64,000 nt of DNA from Desulfovibrionaceae bacterium. GTDB lineage: Bacteria; Desulfobacterota; Desulfovibrionia; Desulfovibrionales; Desulfovibrionaceae. Of the stretch, positions 1 to 11,872 are shown piece by piece (within the stretch, counting starts at the first letter, position 1; each line of letters starts with the position of its first letter). The position numbers and the translations under genes were made by a program. The notes below the pieces were generated by a model. The model had not been told where the DNA came from and ran no database searches. It saw nothing but the letters and a program-made list of their open reading frames with translations. The stretch is taken from the NCBI GenBank assembly GCA_015709205.1, contig JACCQO010000003.1, forward strand, positions 62,001 to 126,000, read 5' to 3'.

Positions 1-1
1 C

Positions 2-226
2 CTGGCCGCCCCCACGATCCTGGCGGGCGTGAACCAGACGGTCATGCTCGCCCTGTCCATGGTCGTCATCGCGGCCATGATCGGGGCCAAGGGCCTGGGC
101 GGCGAGGTCTGGAAGGCCATCCAGCGGCTGCAGATGGGCCGCGGCTTCGAGGCGGGCATCGGCATCGTCATCGTGGCCATCATTCTGGACCGGGTGCTGC
201 AGAAGATCGGCGCCCGCAAGCGATAA
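2..226 (+). CDS. Glycine betaine/proline ABC transporter permease, C-terminal end (partial)
   Basis: This is the last 74 codons of a gene that begins before the window. The frame is open from base 2 and ends in TAA at 224-226. The stretch [19 protein letters not shown] matches the conserved end of ProW/OpuAB-type inner-membrane permeases, in which this loop contacts the ATPase and is followed by the last transmembrane helices. A final hydrophobic segment ([14 protein letters not shown]) leads to a basic cytoplasmic tail. The next gene encodes the matching binding protein only 24 nt downstream, so the two are almost certainly one operon importing betaine-type osmoprotectants. A GTG codon at 29 lies inside the gene and is not its start. 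The family is clear, although only the end can be seen. Confidence 0.9.
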   Translation: MAAPTILAGVNQTVMLALSMVVIAAMIGAKGLGGEVWKAIQRLQMGRGFEAGIGIVIVAIILDRVLQKIGARKR

Positions 227-250
227 CCTTTTGATCGTACGGAGGCTCCA

Positions 251-1108
251 ATGAAAAAACTCCTGTTATTCGTCGTTTTCGCCGCCCTGGCGGCCCTGCT
301 GGCCGCGCCCGCGGCCCAGGCCGCGTCCAAGGGCAAGGTCAAGCTCGCCTACGTGGAATGGGACTGCGCCACGGCCAGCACCAACGTGGCCAAGGCCGCC
401 CTGGAAAAGATGGGCTACGAGGTGGAGATCCTGCCCGTGGCCGCGGCGGCCATGTGGCAGGCCGTGGGCACCGGCGACGTGGACGCCATGGTCACCGCCT
501 GGCTGCCCGTGACCCACGCCGACTACTTCGCCAAGGTCAAGGACAAGGTCGAGGACCTCGGCGCCATCGCGGGCGGGGCCAAGCTCGGCTGGGCCGTGCC
601 CGACTACGTGGCCATCGACTCCATGGACCAGGTCAACGCCAACGCCGCCAAGTTCGACGGCAAGATCATCGGCATCGACCCGGGCGCGGGCCTGATGAAG
701 CTCTCCGAGCAGGCCGTCAAGGACTACGGCATGGACAAGATGGAGCTCATGGAAGGCTCGGGCGCGACCATGACCGCGGCCCTGGCCGACGCCATCAAGC
801 ACGACAAGTGGGTCGTGGTCACGGCCTGGTCGCCGCACTGGATGTTCGGCACCTGGAAGCTCAAGTACCTCAAGGACCCCAAGGGCGTGCTCGGCGGCGA
901 GGAGCACATCGACACCATCGTGCGCAAGGGCCTCAAGGCCGACATGCCCGAGGTCTACACGTTCTTCCAAAACTTCAAGTGGAAGAATGCCGACCAGCTG
1001 CAGATGGTCATGGCCTGGAACCAGCAGAAGGGCGTGACCCCGGAGCAGAGCGCGCAGCGTTTCCTCAAGGAGAACCCCGAGCAGGTCGCGGGCTGGATGG
1101 GCAAGTAG
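251..1108 (+). CDS. opuAC: Glycine betaine ABC transporter substrate-binding protein (OpuAC/ProX type)
   Basis: Periplasmic receptor that delivers glycine betaine or a related quaternary amine to the upstream permease. The 285-residue product opens with a Sec signal peptide (MKKLLLFVVFAALAALLAA, cleavage near AQA-A at about residue 24). The mature protein has the OpuAC fold. AYVEWDCATASTNVAK at the start and several tryptophans (for example VTAWLPVTH and VVTAWSPHW) could form the aromatic cage that holds the trimethylammonium group in this family. The start is fixed by a GGAGG ribosome site 7 bases upstream. A strong terminator follows 25 nt after the stop, so this is the last gene of the operon. 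The exact ligand (betaine, proline betaine or choline) cannot be read from the sequence. Confidence 0.93.
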   Translation: MKKLLLFVVFAALAALLAAPAAQAASKGKVKLAYVEWDCATASTNVAKAALEKMGYEVEILPVAAAAMWQAVGTGDVDAMVTAWLPVTHADYFAKVKDKVEDLGAIAGGAKLGWAVPDYVAIDSMDQVNANAAKFDGKIIGIDPGAGLMKLSEQAVKDYGMDKMELMEGSGATMTAALADAIKHDKWVVVTAWSPHWMFGTWKLKYLKDPKGVLGGEEHIDTIVRKGLKADMPEVYTFFQNFKWKNADQLQMVMAWNQQKGVTPEQSAQRFLKENPEQVAGWMGK

Positions 1109-1133
1109 TCCGTTCCGTGCCGCACGCGACGCC

Positions 1134-1170
1134 AAAAGGCCGCGCCCCGAATCGGGGCGCGGCCTTTTCT
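1134..1170 (+). terminator. Rho-independent terminator after the betaine importer
   Basis: GGCCGCGCCCC and GGGGCGCGGCC form a GC-rich stem with a GAAT loop followed by TTTTCT. It closes the opuAC operon. Confidence 0.85.
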
Positions 1171-1700
1171 CTCGCCGGACAGCCGGGGGGACGCCCGGGG
1201 CATCGACCCATCGATATTTTCAATAATATTTCCCCCTGATGGGCTTTTCTTTTCGACTATGGGGGTGTTCCCCCATTGCCAACATTCCACGCGTCGAGTA
1301 CTGCGAAGGCAAGGAGCACTTGTAACCTTGGGGGGTTGGCGACAAGATTGTAACATTTCTCGCCAGAAGTCTCTTGCGGCCGCCGGATGCGGCCGTCCTA
1401 TCGGTTCACGCCGCCACTATCGAGACCTGCAAACCCCTTTCGTCGGGAACGCAGCACCCCACAAACGATTTCCGGAGCCCTCGCCGAGCCGCCATCCTGC
1501 GGAGCGACGAATTCCCGAACCACCGCCTTTCCGAACGCCCTTTTCCCGGACACGACGAACCAGCAAGCACGCCGCATTAGACGCAACCCAAAGGAACCCA
1601 ACGTCCGGACGCCCATCCGGACGCCACCCGGTCGTCAACGGGGGTCCGCCCCAATGCCGCCCACCCGCGCCAGCCCAACCTGCGCGAACTAGGAGTTTTC
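1171..1700. other. 530-base intergenic region before the first chemoreceptor
   Basis: No convincing gene is seen. Bases 1209-1260 are AT-rich compared with the surroundings (GATATTTTCAATAATATTTC) and could hold the promoter, but no good -35/-10 pair was found. TTGTAAC occurs at 1320 and again at 1348. The rest is GC-rich leader. Confidence 0.4.
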
Positions 1701-4031
1701 ATGCGCTTCAACCGGATTTCCACCGTCCTCACTCTGGCCGTCGGGGCGATCATCGCCGTCGCCCTGACCATCGGCGTCATCGCCGTGAACTCGAGCACCT
1801 ATTCCGCGGTCCTATCCAACCAGTCCAAGGCCATGGACAACGCCGTCACCGCGACCATGGCCGGGCTGGAGGACTTCGTGACCAACGCGGCGTCCACGGC
1901 CAGGACCCTGGCCCAGGCCCCGTCGGTGCACAACCTGCTGGAGGGCCGCAACGACCCGGTCGTGGTCCACGCCCGGGTCCAGAAGCTGCTCCGCTCCCAG
2001 TTCGACGGCGACGACGGCCTGTGGGCCCTGTTCGTGTTCGACGCCGACGGCCGCGTGGTGGCGGGCGGCAACGCCCGCGGGGACGACCTCACGGGCGCGG
2101 ACCGCGCCGGCCGCGAGTACGTCACGGCCGTGCTCGGCGGCCAGGAGAGCCACATCGGCCGCAAGATCGTCAAGGCCAAGAGCGCCGACCTGCCCATCGC
2201 CACCTTCGCCCACGCCGTGCGCGACGACACGGGCCGGGTCGTGGGCGGCGTGGGGCTGTTCCCGAACTGGAACAAGATGGCCGAGCGCTACGTGAACGCC
2301 GTGCACATCGGCGAGAGCGGCTACGGTTTCATCCTCGACGCCGACGGCGTGGTCATCGCCCACCCGGACAAGGCCACGCACTTCCAGGACATCTCCGGTC
2401 AGGCCTTCGTGCGCGAGGCCATGGCCAAGCACGACGGGAACATGGTCTACGAGTGGCACGGCGAGGCCAAGCGCATGGCCTTCAAGACCTGCGCGCTCAA
2501 CGGCTGGCTGGTGGCCATGAGCGCCTACGAGAGCGACCTGGCCTCGGCCGCGACCACCCAGCGCAACCTGCTGAGCATCGGGGGCGCGGTCTGCGGCCTG
2601 CTCATTCTCGGGCTCATCGACCTGCTCTTCCGCCGCCTGATCCGCCGCCCCATCGCCGGGCTGCTCGCCTTCACCGAGCGCGTGGCCAAGGGCGAATACA
2701 CGGCTCGCCTGGAGGGCGCCTACCACTTCGAACTGGCCCGGTTGGCCGCCAGCGTGAACGAGATGGTCGAACGCCTCAAGGACCGCCTGGGCTTCGCCCA
2801 GGGGCTGCAGGACAACCTGCCCCTGGCCACGCTGATCAGCGACATGGACGGCTCCGTGATCTTCGTCAACCGGCACATGGTCGAAATCATGGGACACCAG
2901 GGCACGCCCGAGGACCACCTGGGCAAGTCCACGGCCCGCTTCTTCTACGGCGAAGAGGGCCACTCCACCGTGACCGGGCAGGTGCTCAAGACGCGCATGC
3001 CGGTCACGGCCGTGGAGCGGACCCTGCGCAACCACGCGGGCCGCGACGTGGACCTGCGCATCGACGCCGCTCCGCTCTTCAACCTGGACGGCCAGCTCAT
3101 CGGGGCCTTCGGCATGCTCACGGACCTGACCGACGTGCGCCGCCAGCAGCACGCCATCGAGGCCCAGAACGAAAAGATCACCCAGGTGGCCGCCTCGGCC
3201 TCGGAGATCGCCGAGCGCGTGGCCTCGGCGGCGGCCGAGCTCGCGGCCCAGGTGGAGCAGTCCGCCGACGGCGCGCGCGCGCAGTTCGGCCGCGCCTCGG
3301 AAACCGCCGCGGCCGTGGAGGAGATGAACGCCTCGATCATGGAAGTGGCGCGCAACGCCGCCCTGGGCGCGGAAAACGCCGGCCGCTCCAAGGAACGCGC
3401 CGAGCAGGGCGAGGGCAAGGTCCACGCCGTGGAGGACGCCGTGGCGCGGCTGGAGGGCCAGATCCTCGGCCTGCGCGACAGCATGGCCGACCTGGGCAAG
3501 CAGGCCGAGGGCGTGGGCGAGATCATGAACGTGATCAGCGACATCGCGGACCAGACCAACCTGCTCGCGCTCAACGCGGCCATCGAGGCGGCCCGCGCGG
3601 GCGAGGCCGGGCGCGGCTTCGCCGTGGTCGCCGACGAGGTGCGCAAGCTGGCGGAAAAGACCATGCACGCCACCCAGGAGGTGGGCGCCGCCATCCACGC
3701 CATCCAGGAGGGCACGCGCAAGACCATCGGCCAGACCGAAACCACGGCCGCCTCGGTCACCGCCAGCACGGCCCTGGCCAAGGAGGCCGGAAGCTTCATC
3801 GCCGAGATCGCCCAGATCACGGCCGAGACCTCGGACCAGGTCCAGGCCATCGCCTCGGCCGCTGGCCAGCAGTCCGCGGCCAGCGAACAGATCGGCCGCA
3901 GCGCCGAGGAAATCCGGCGCGTCAGCGGCGAGACCTCCGACGCCATGACCGAATCCTCGGCCGCGGTGACGGACCTGACCCGCCAGGCCGAAGAGCTCAG
4001 CCGCCTGATGACCGACCTGGGTTCCGAGTAG
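1701..4031 (+). CDS. Methyl-accepting chemotaxis protein with Cache, HAMP and PAS domains
   Basis: Transmembrane chemoreceptor that controls the CheA/CheW complex at the cell pole. The 776 residues read in order: TM1 (about 8-30), a large periplasmic Cache-type sensor (about 35-285), TM2 (about 292-313), HAMP, a cytoplasmic PAS domain (about 375-480) and a signalling domain. The hairpin tip [20 protein letters not shown] is the family signature and is followed by the [16 protein letters not shown] stretch. AGGAG lies 5 bases before the ATG. The protein ends in LMTDLGSE, without the NWETF-type pentapeptide that tethers CheR/CheB. Its PAS domain shares a PEDHxGxxxxxFFYG motif with the chemoreceptor at 40799, which suggests paralogy. 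The ligand is unknown; PAS in this position may sense redox or a bound cofactor. Confidence 0.95.
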   Translation: MRFNRISTVLTLAVGAIIAVALTIGVIAVNSSTYSAVLSNQSKAMDNAVTATMAGLEDFVTNAASTARTLAQAPSVHNLLEGRNDPVVVHARVQKLLRSQFDGDDGLWALFVFDADGRVVAGGNARGDDLTGADRAGREYVTAVLGGQESHIGRKIVKAKSADLPIATFAHAVRDDTGRVVGGVGLFPNWNKMAERYVNAVHIGESGYGFILDADGVVIAHPDKATHFQDISGQAFVREAMAKHDGNMVYEWHGEAKRMAFKTCALNGWLVAMSAYESDLASAATTQRNLLSIGGAVCGLLILGLIDLLFRRLIRRPIAGLLAFTERVAKGEYTARLEGAYHFELARLAASVNEMVERLKDRLGFAQGLQDNLPLATLISDMDGSVIFVNRHMVEIMGHQGTPEDHLGKSTARFFYGEEGHSTVTGQVLKTRMPVTAVERTLRNHAGRDVDLRIDAAPLFNLDGQLIGAFGMLTDLTDVRRQQHAIEAQNEKITQVAASASEIAERVASAAAELAAQVEQSADGARAQFGRASETAAAVEEMNASIMEVARNAALGAENAGRSKERAEQGEGKVHAVEDAVARLEGQILGLRDSMADLGKQAEGVGEIMNVISDIADQTNLLALNAAIEAARAGEAGRGFAVVADEVRKLAEKTMHATQEVGAAIHAIQEGTRKTIGQTETTAASVTASTALAKEAGSFIAEIAQITAETSDQVQAIASAAGQQSAASEQIGRSAEEIRRVSGETSDAMTESSAAVTDLTRQAEELSRLMTDLGSE

Positions 4032-4072
4032 CGGCGGGATCGCGCCCGGCCGCCATGACCGGCGCGCCGAAC

Positions 4073-4111
4073 GGGCAAGGGCCGCATCCCCTTCGGGGCG
4101 CGGCCCTTGCC
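4073..4111 (+). terminator. Hairpin terminator after the chemoreceptor
   Basis: GGGCAAGGGCCGC pairs with GCGGCCCTTGCC around a CCCCTTCGGGG-type loop. There is no clear T-run, so efficiency is uncertain. Confidence 0.55.
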
Positions 4112-4281
4112 GGCTGGGCGCGGGACCGTCCGGTCCGGCCGGATTTCCCCCGGCCGCCAGCGGCGCGCGCCTTTTCCTCCAGCCGCCTGTTTTCATTTCG
4201 GCCAAAAGCGCGTAAACTTCCCTACCGGCATTCGCAGTTGCGCGTTGTCCCTTTCCCCATCAGGAACTTCAAGGAGATCCC

Positions 4282-5364
4282 ATGAAACGCAGGACCTTTC
4301 TGAAAAAGGCGGGCGTGGGTCTGGCCGCCGGTGCGGCCGCGACGACCCTCTCGGCCCCGGCCGTGCTGGCCAAGAGCAAATTCAATTGGAAAATGGTCAC
4401 CTCCTGGCCCCCGGGAATGCCCATCCTGCAGACCGGCGCCGAGCGTTTCGCCAAGCGCGTGGCCGAACTCTCCGACGGCGACCTGACCATCCAGATGTTC
4501 GCGGGCGGTGAGCTGGTGCCGCCGCTGGGCGTGTTCGACGCCGTGTCCAACGGCATGGTCCAGTGCTACCACTCGGCCTCCTACTACTGGGCGGGCAAGC
4601 ACCCGGCCACCCAGTGGTTCACCTCCGTGCCCTTCGGCATGGACACCGTCGGCTACAACGCCTGGTTCAATTCCGGCAACGGGCTCAAGCTCTGGGAGGA
4701 GCTCTACGCCAAGTTCAACCTCCTGCCCCGGCCCCTGGGCACCACCAGCTACCAGATGGGCGGCTGGTTCAACAAGAAGGTCAACACCGTGGACGACCTC
4801 AAGGGCATGAAGCTGCGCTTTCCGGGGTTGGCGGGCAAGATCTACGCCAAGCTCGGCGCGTCCGTGGTCCTCTTGCCCGGCAGCGAGGTCTACACCTCCA
4901 TGGAGCGCGGCGTGATCGACGCCACGGACTGGGTCGGCCCGCATCTGGACAAGCGCATGGGCCTGGCGCGCGTGGCCAAGTTCTACTACTACCCCGGCTG
5001 GCAGGAGCCCACGGGCTACACCGAGGTGGTCTTCAACAAGAAGGCCCACGAGGAGTTGCCCGCGGACCTCAAGGCCATCCTCGACGCCGCCGCGGCCGAG
5101 GTGACCTCCTGGATGGTCGGCGAGTTCGACTACAAGAACGCCCTGGACCTGGCCGAGCTGGAAAAGGATCCCTCCACCCAGGTCGTGGCCTTCCCGCAGG
5201 AAGTGCTCGACGTCTTCAAGAAGGTCTCGGCCGAAGTGCTGGAGGAAGAGGCCGACAAGGACGTGCTGGCGCGCAAGATCCACGACGACTACAAGGCCTT
5301 CATGGCCCAGTGGAAGGTCTGGACCGACGCGGCCAACACCATGTACTACAAGGGCGTGCTCTAG
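4282..5364 (+). CDS. dctP: TRAP transporter substrate-binding protein, DctP/TakP family
   Basis: Periplasmic receptor of a sodium-driven TRAP importer. The 360-residue protein starts with a twin-arginine-type signal (MKRRTFLKKAG followed by a hydrophobic Ala-rich segment ending APAVLA). The mature part (KWKMVTSWPPGMPILQTGA, TTSYQMGGWFNKKVNTVDD, ATDWVGPHLD) closely resembles the TakP/mannitol-chloroaromatic subgroup, whose known members bind alpha-keto or other organic acids. AAGGAG lies before the ATG. The membrane subunits lie on the opposite strand and converge on this gene, so receptor and permease are transcribed separately although clearly one system. A terminator follows. An organic acid is the likely substrate, but the ligand cannot be assigned from sequence. 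Confidence 0.92.
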   Translation: MKRRTFLKKAGVGLAAGAAATTLSAPAVLAKSKFNWKMVTSWPPGMPILQTGAERFAKRVAELSDGDLTIQMFAGGELVPPLGVFDAVSNGMVQCYHSASYYWAGKHPATQWFTSVPFGMDTVGYNAWFNSGNGLKLWEELYAKFNLLPRPLGTTSYQMGGWFNKKVNTVDDLKGMKLRFPGLAGKIYAKLGASVVLLPGSEVYTSMERGVIDATDWVGPHLDKRMGLARVAKFYYYPGWQEPTGYTEVVFNKKAHEELPADLKAILDAAAAEVTSWMVGEFDYKNALDLAELEKDPSTQVVAFPQEVLDVFKKVSAEVLEEEADKDVLARKIHDDYKAFMAQWKVWTDAANTMYYKGVL

Positions 5365-5390
5365 CCGCCCCGCTTCCCGCACCAAAAGCG

Positions 5391-5427
5391 AACGCCGCGC
5401 CCCGGCTCCGGGGCGCGGCGTTTTTTT
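5391..5427 (+). terminator. Rho-independent terminator after dctP
   Basis: AACGCCGCGCCCC and GGGGCGCGGCGTT form a perfect stem around GGCTC, followed by seven T. Strong plus-strand terminator. Confidence 0.92.
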
Positions 5428-5453
5428 GGGGCCTTACGCCGCTCCCGCGCCGG

Positions 5454-5484
5454 AAAAAAAGCGCCGCCCCCTGCGGGGCGGCGC
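5454..5484 (-). terminator. Rho-independent terminator after dctM
   Basis: Read on the minus strand, GCGCCGCCCC and GGGGGCGGCGC form a stem followed by seven T. It faces the dctP terminator, so the convergent transcripts are cleanly separated. Confidence 0.9.
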
Positions 5485-5527
5485 CGGATTTTCTCGGATG
5501 CACCGTGCGGGCCCGCGGCCCGGGAGA

Positions 5528-6877
5528 TCAGTACTTCGCGCCGTAGAGCAGCTTGGGCAGCCAGGTGATCAGGTCCGGGAAGAACACGCAGAACACGAGC
5601 ACGGCCAGTTGCAGGAGCACGAAGGGGATGATGCCGCGGTAGATGGCCCCGGTGCCGACCTCGTCCGGGCACACGCCCTTGAGGTAGAAGAGCGCGAAGC
5701 CGAAGGGCGGGGTCAGGAACGAGGTCTGCAGGTTGAGCGCGAAGATGATGCCCAGCCAGCAGGGGTCGAACCCGGCCTCGATCATGATCGGCGCGAGCAC
5801 CGGGATGTGGATGAAGGTGATCTCGATGAAGTCGAGGAAGAAGCCGACCACGAAGATGATGGCCATGACGATGGCCAGGACCAGGTACTTGCCGTAGGGC
5901 AGGTGCTGGATGAAGTTGCGCACCATCACGTCGCCGCCCAGGCCGCGGAAGACCAGGCCGAAGGCCGTGGCGCCCACGAGGATGATGAAGATCATGCTCG
6001 TCAGCCGCGCCGTGGACTCCATGACCTGGCCGAGCAGGCGCAGGTCGAAGCGGCCGTTGGTGTAGCTGAGCACCAGCGCGCCGAACGCGCCCACGCCCGC
6101 GGCCTCGGTGGGCGAGGCGATGCCCCAGAAGATGGAGCCGAGCACGGCGAGCATGAGCACCAGCGGCGGGAACAGCGCGCTGCACAGCTCCTTGAGGGTC
6201 GGCATGGGCACGGCGTCGGGGCGGCAGGGATCGTGGCGGCAGCCGCGCGGCAGACAGTTGACCGGCGGCGCGGCCTCCGGGCGCATGCGCGCGTAGATCA
6301 GGATGTAGGCCACGTAGATGGCCACCAGGAGCAGGCCCGGGGTGAGCGCGCCCATGAACAGGTCGCCCACGGGCACGCCGATGATGTCCCCCAGGAGCAC
6401 GAGCACGATGGAGGGCGGGATGATCTGCCCCAGGGTGCCCGAGGCGGCGATGACGCCCGTGGACAGCTCGTTGCGGTAGCCGCACTTCATCATCGACGGC
6501 AGGGCCAAAAGCCCCATGGTCACCACCGTGGCGCCCACGATGCCCGTGGACGCGCCCAGCAGCGCGCCGACCACGACCACGGCCACGGCCATGCCGCCGC
6601 GCACGCGGCCGAAGAGCATGCCCATGGCCTCGATGAGCTTGGTGGCGATGCCGGAACGCTCCATGACCATGCCCATGAAGATGAACAGCGGCACGGCCGT
6701 GAGCGTGAAGTTGCTCATGGTGCCCCAGATGCGCAGGGGCAGCAGGTTGAAGAAGTCCCAGCCGAAGCCGTAGAGGCCGAAAATCAAGGAGACGCCGAGC
6801 AGGGTGAAGGCCACGGGGAAGCCCACGAGCATGAGCACCGTCATGGCCAGGAACATCCATCCGGGAAGGAATTCCAC
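5528..6877 (-). CDS. dctM: TRAP transporter large permease subunit DctM
   Basis: Main transmembrane subunit (449 residues, about 12 helices) of the TRAP importer. It carries the DctM signatures, including TGIVGATVVTMGLLALPSMM and the GQIIPPSIVLVLLGD stretch typical of the substrate path. Translation starts at GTG, preceded by GGAAGGAGG, three bases after the stop of the small subunit, so the pair is coupled. Between the two halves (about residues 215-240) there is a short cysteine- and proline-containing cytoplasmic loop (PRGCRHDPCRPDA), longer than usual for the family. It works with DctQ (next gene upstream) and the binding protein at 4282-5364. Confidence 0.94.
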   Translation of the reverse strand: MEFLPGWMFLAMTVLMLVGFPVAFTLLGVSLIFGLYGFGWDFFNLLPLRIWGTMSNFTLTAVPLFIFMGMVMERSGIATKLIEAMGMLFGRVRGGMAVAVVVVGALLGASTGIVGATVVTMGLLALPSMMKCGYRNELSTGVIAASGTLGQIIPPSIVLVLLGDIIGVPVGDLFMGALTPGLLLVAIYVAYILIYARMRPEAAPPVNCLPRGCRHDPCRPDAVPMPTLKELCSALFPPLVLMLAVLGSIFWGIASPTEAAGVGAFGALVLSYTNGRFDLRLLGQVMESTARLTSMIFIILVGATAFGLVFRGLGGDVMVRNFIQHLPYGKYLVLAIVMAIIFVVGFFLDFIEITFIHIPVLAPIMIEAGFDPCWLGIIFALNLQTSFLTPPFGFALFYLKGVCPDEVGTGAIYRGIIPFVLLQLAVLVFCVFFPDLITWLPKLLYGAKY

Positions 6878-6880
6878 GAC

Positions 6881-7390
6881 CTACTCCTCCTTCCCGCCGC
6901 GCAGGACGATGAGATTGCGCAGGAAAAACGCGATGCCCTGCACGCCCAGCAGGGCGAAGCAGAAGGGGATCAGGCTCTTCAGGAACCACCGCGCGGGCAG
7001 GCCGCCCGGATCCGGACTGATCTCGTGCATGGAGAAGCTGAACTGCACGAAGGGTATGGATGTCTTGATGGCCAGGAAACACCCCGGAAAGAGGAAGATC
7101 AGGCAGCCGAGCACGTTGATGAGCGCCTGCCGCTTCGGGGAGAGCCGGTGGTAAATGATGTCCACGCGCACGTGCGCGTCGTGGCGCAGGGTGTGCGCCG
7201 CGCCGAGAAGGAAGATGGCGGCGTAGATGTGCCATTCCAGTTCCTGCACGGCCACGAAGCTGATGCTGAAGAAGTAGCGCATGGCCACGTCCGTCACCAC
7301 CAGGAGGACCAGGGCCAGACTGAGGAAGGCCGCGATGCGCCCAAAAAAGGTGGACACCGCGTCGATGAAATGCATGCAGCGGATGAGCAT
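6881..7390 (-). CDS. dctQ: TRAP transporter small permease subunit DctQ
   Basis: Small four-helix membrane subunit (169 residues) that scaffolds DctM. Hydrophobic segments fall near residues 20-40, 50-70, 90-110 and 135-155. The QELEWHIYAAIFLLGAAHTL motif in the second helix is characteristic of DctQ, and DAHVRVDIIY follows as in characterised members. It is the first gene of the minus-strand dctQM pair. The start is supported by AAAAGGCG upstream of the ATG. A weak minus-strand promoter candidate lies at 7449-7476. Confidence 0.92.
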   Translation of the reverse strand: MLIRCMHFIDAVSTFFGRIAAFLSLALVLLVVTDVAMRYFFSISFVAVQELEWHIYAAIFLLGAAHTLRHDAHVRVDIIYHRLSPKRQALINVLGCLIFLFPGCFLAIKTSIPFVQFSFSMHEISPDPGGLPARWFLKSLIPFCFALLGVQGIAFFLRNLIVLRGGKEE

Positions 7391-7448
7391 TGAAACGCCT
7401 TTTGCCAGAGGTGCGGCGACCTGCGCGCATTCGCAGGCGTCCGCGTCG

Positions 7449-7476
7449 GCATAAAGGATATTTCCGGGCCTGACAA
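7449..7476 (-). promoter_or_regulatory. Possible sigma-70 promoter for dctQM
   Basis: On the minus strand TTGTCA is followed after 16 bases by TTATGC, about 60 bases before the dctQ start. The -10 match is poor. Confidence 0.3.
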
Positions 7477-7617
7477 GGCCGCCCCCGCCGGCCGTTTCGA
7501 CCGGACGCGGGGCATCGGGCGGCCCGCCCGGTTTATCAGCAAGTTATCATGGGCACGCGACGTCGCCGAACCTAGATTCCAAGGGTAGTCTTCCGTCCAC
7601 CCGAGGCGCCGGGCCCT

Positions 7618-10200
<2,583 letters not shown>

Positions 10201-10344
10201 GCGCGCCGACGGCGCGGGGCGCGAAGGGGGAACGAACGCGCGGCTGGACGCGGAAGAGTGCGGATGGACGAGGAAGCGGGCCCGGAGGCGGGGGGGGAAA
10301 ACGTGGAGACAAGCGCGGGGGCGGGCGCGCGAAGACACCGGACC

Positions 10345-11586
10345 CTATCGAGAGGCACGGCCCGGCTTGGCGGCCGGTACGGGTTCGGCGGCCGAAGCGG
10401 GCTTCGGCGCGGGCCCCGGGGGGCGGCTGCCCGAATACATCTCGTACTCCAGCAGACGGCATTCGATGGTCGAGTTCCAGAAGGGCAGCCGCCGCGCGGC
10501 GCGCAGCCCCACGCGCTTGCCCAGTTCCGGGTTGCCCGTGAACACGTAGCCCGTATAGCCCTGACAGCGCTGCTTGAAGAAGTCGCCGATGGCCGCGTAG
10601 GTGGCCGTGAGCTGGCGCTCGTCGCCCAGCCGCTCGCCGTATTCCGGATTCAGGGCCGCCACGCCCGCGCCCTCGGGCACGTCCGTGTCCCGAAAATCGC
10701 AGACCGCGAACTCGATGCACGCGCCCACCCCGGCGGCCACGGCGTTGCGCCGCGCCGCGTCCACGGCCGCGGGGTCGCGGTCCGTGGCCACCACCAGCCC
10801 CCGCACCCCGCCGAGCTCGGCCTTGCGGGCCTCTTCGCGCAAGGTCTCCCAGAGCGCCGCGTCGAACCCGCGCAGGGCCCGGAAGGCGAAGGCCTCGCGC
10901 AGCAGCCCCGGGGCCGTGTTGCGGCGCGCGAGCACGGCCTCGATGGCCAGGGTGCCGCTGCCGCACATGGGGTTGACGAAATGGCCCTTGAGCCCGGGCT
11001 TCTGGCCCATGGCCGCGACCAGCGCGGCGGCCAGGGTTTCCTGGAGCGGGGCGCGGTGCGGCCGGGTGCGGTAGCCGCGCCGCTGCAACGGCTCGCCCGA
11101 GGTGTTCAGGTAGACCTCGCCGCCGTCGTCGCGCCAGTAGAGGAACACGGCCGCGCCGAGCATGCGCGGCCCGGAGTCCGGACGGCGGCCGCAGGAGAGC
11201 GCGATGCGGTCCACGATGGCGTCCTTGCAGCGCAGGTTGGGGAAGCGCGTGTCGCGGATGAAGGCGTTGGAGACCGAGGAGTCCACGCTCACGTAGCCGT
11301 CGGCCGGGATGAACTCCTCCCAGGGCAGGGCCGCGAGGCGCTTGTAGAGCTCGTCGGGATGATGCGCGCGGAAGGAGCCCATGGACCAGAGCACGCGGTG
11401 CGCGGTGCGCAGCCAGAGGTTCAGGCGCAAACAGTCCGCCAGCGTGCCGTGGGTGCGCACCCCGGCGGACAATTCCGCGTCCACCTCGAAGCCCAGGGCG
11501 CGCGCCTCCTCGGCCAGATAGGGCGCAATGCCCCTGGGGCAGGTCAGCAGGATGTCCGCGACGCGCTGAAAGGGCTCGGAAGTCAT
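10345..11586 (-). CDS. THUMP-domain class I SAM-dependent rRNA methyltransferase (RlmL/YcbY N-terminal type)
   Basis: Predicted to methylate a guanine N2 in 23S rRNA, as the N-terminal half of RlmL does. The 413-residue protein has a ferredoxin-like/THUMP RNA-binding region (about 5-160) and a Rossmann methyltransferase. SAM-binding motifs are [13 protein letters not shown] and [16 protein letters not shown]. The catalytic loop reads NPEYGERLG where the family normally has NPPYGERLG. The chosen ATG gives the typical start [19 protein letters not shown]; codons further upstream read as low-complexity Ala/Pro/Arg and were excluded. The C-terminus ends in an Ala/Pro/Lys-rich tail of about 25 residues. 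It converges on the upstream kinase and is divergent from the radical SAM gene. Confidence 0.88.
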   Translation of the reverse strand: MTSEPFQRVADILLTCPRGIAPYLAEEARALGFEVDAELSAGVRTHGTLADCLRLNLWLRTAHRVLWSMGSFRAHHPDELYKRLAALPWEEFIPADGYVSVDSSVSNAFIRDTRFPNLRCKDAIVDRIALSCGRRPDSGPRMLGAAVFLYWRDDGGEVYLNTSGEPLQRRGYRTRPHRAPLQETLAAALVAAMGQKPGLKGHFVNPMCGSGTLAIEAVLARRNTAPGLLREAFAFRALRGFDAALWETLREEARKAELGGVRGLVVATDRDPAAVDAARRNAVAAGVGACIEFAVCDFRDTDVPEGAGVAALNPEYGERLGDERQLTATYAAIGDFFKQRCQGYTGYVFTGNPELGKRVGLRAARRLPFWNSTIECRLLEYEMYSGSRPPGPAPKPASAAEPVPAAKPGRASR

Positions 11587-11872
11587 GGGGCCTCGGTGTC
11601 GGCCCCCGGCGGTCGGGGGCCTGGGGAGTCGCCGCGCGCGTGGCCGGAGCCCCGCGCGGCGCGTGGCCGTGTATACCCCAGGGCCCGGCCGCTGTGAAGA
11701 GGGGGGCATCGGGGCCGGACGGCGCCGGGCGCCGGGCGGCGCAAAGCCCGCCGCCCAACCCCGGGGACGCCGGGACGGGCGAGGGGGGCAGGGAGCGCAG
11801 GGCGGACGGACGACGAGACGGACGGGCAAACGCCCTCTTGCCACGGCCCGGCTCCGGGCCGTAGGGTGCTCC

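Noticed and set aside
1320-1354. Direct repeat of TTGTAAC at 1320 and 1348
   Set aside because: Only two copies, 28 bases apart with no further similarity; not enough to call a binding site.
1259-4285. A 1008-residue plus-strand frame overlapping the first chemoreceptor
   Set aside because: Arg/Pro/Gly-rich shadow in a different frame; the chemoreceptor frame has the signalling motifs and a ribosome site.
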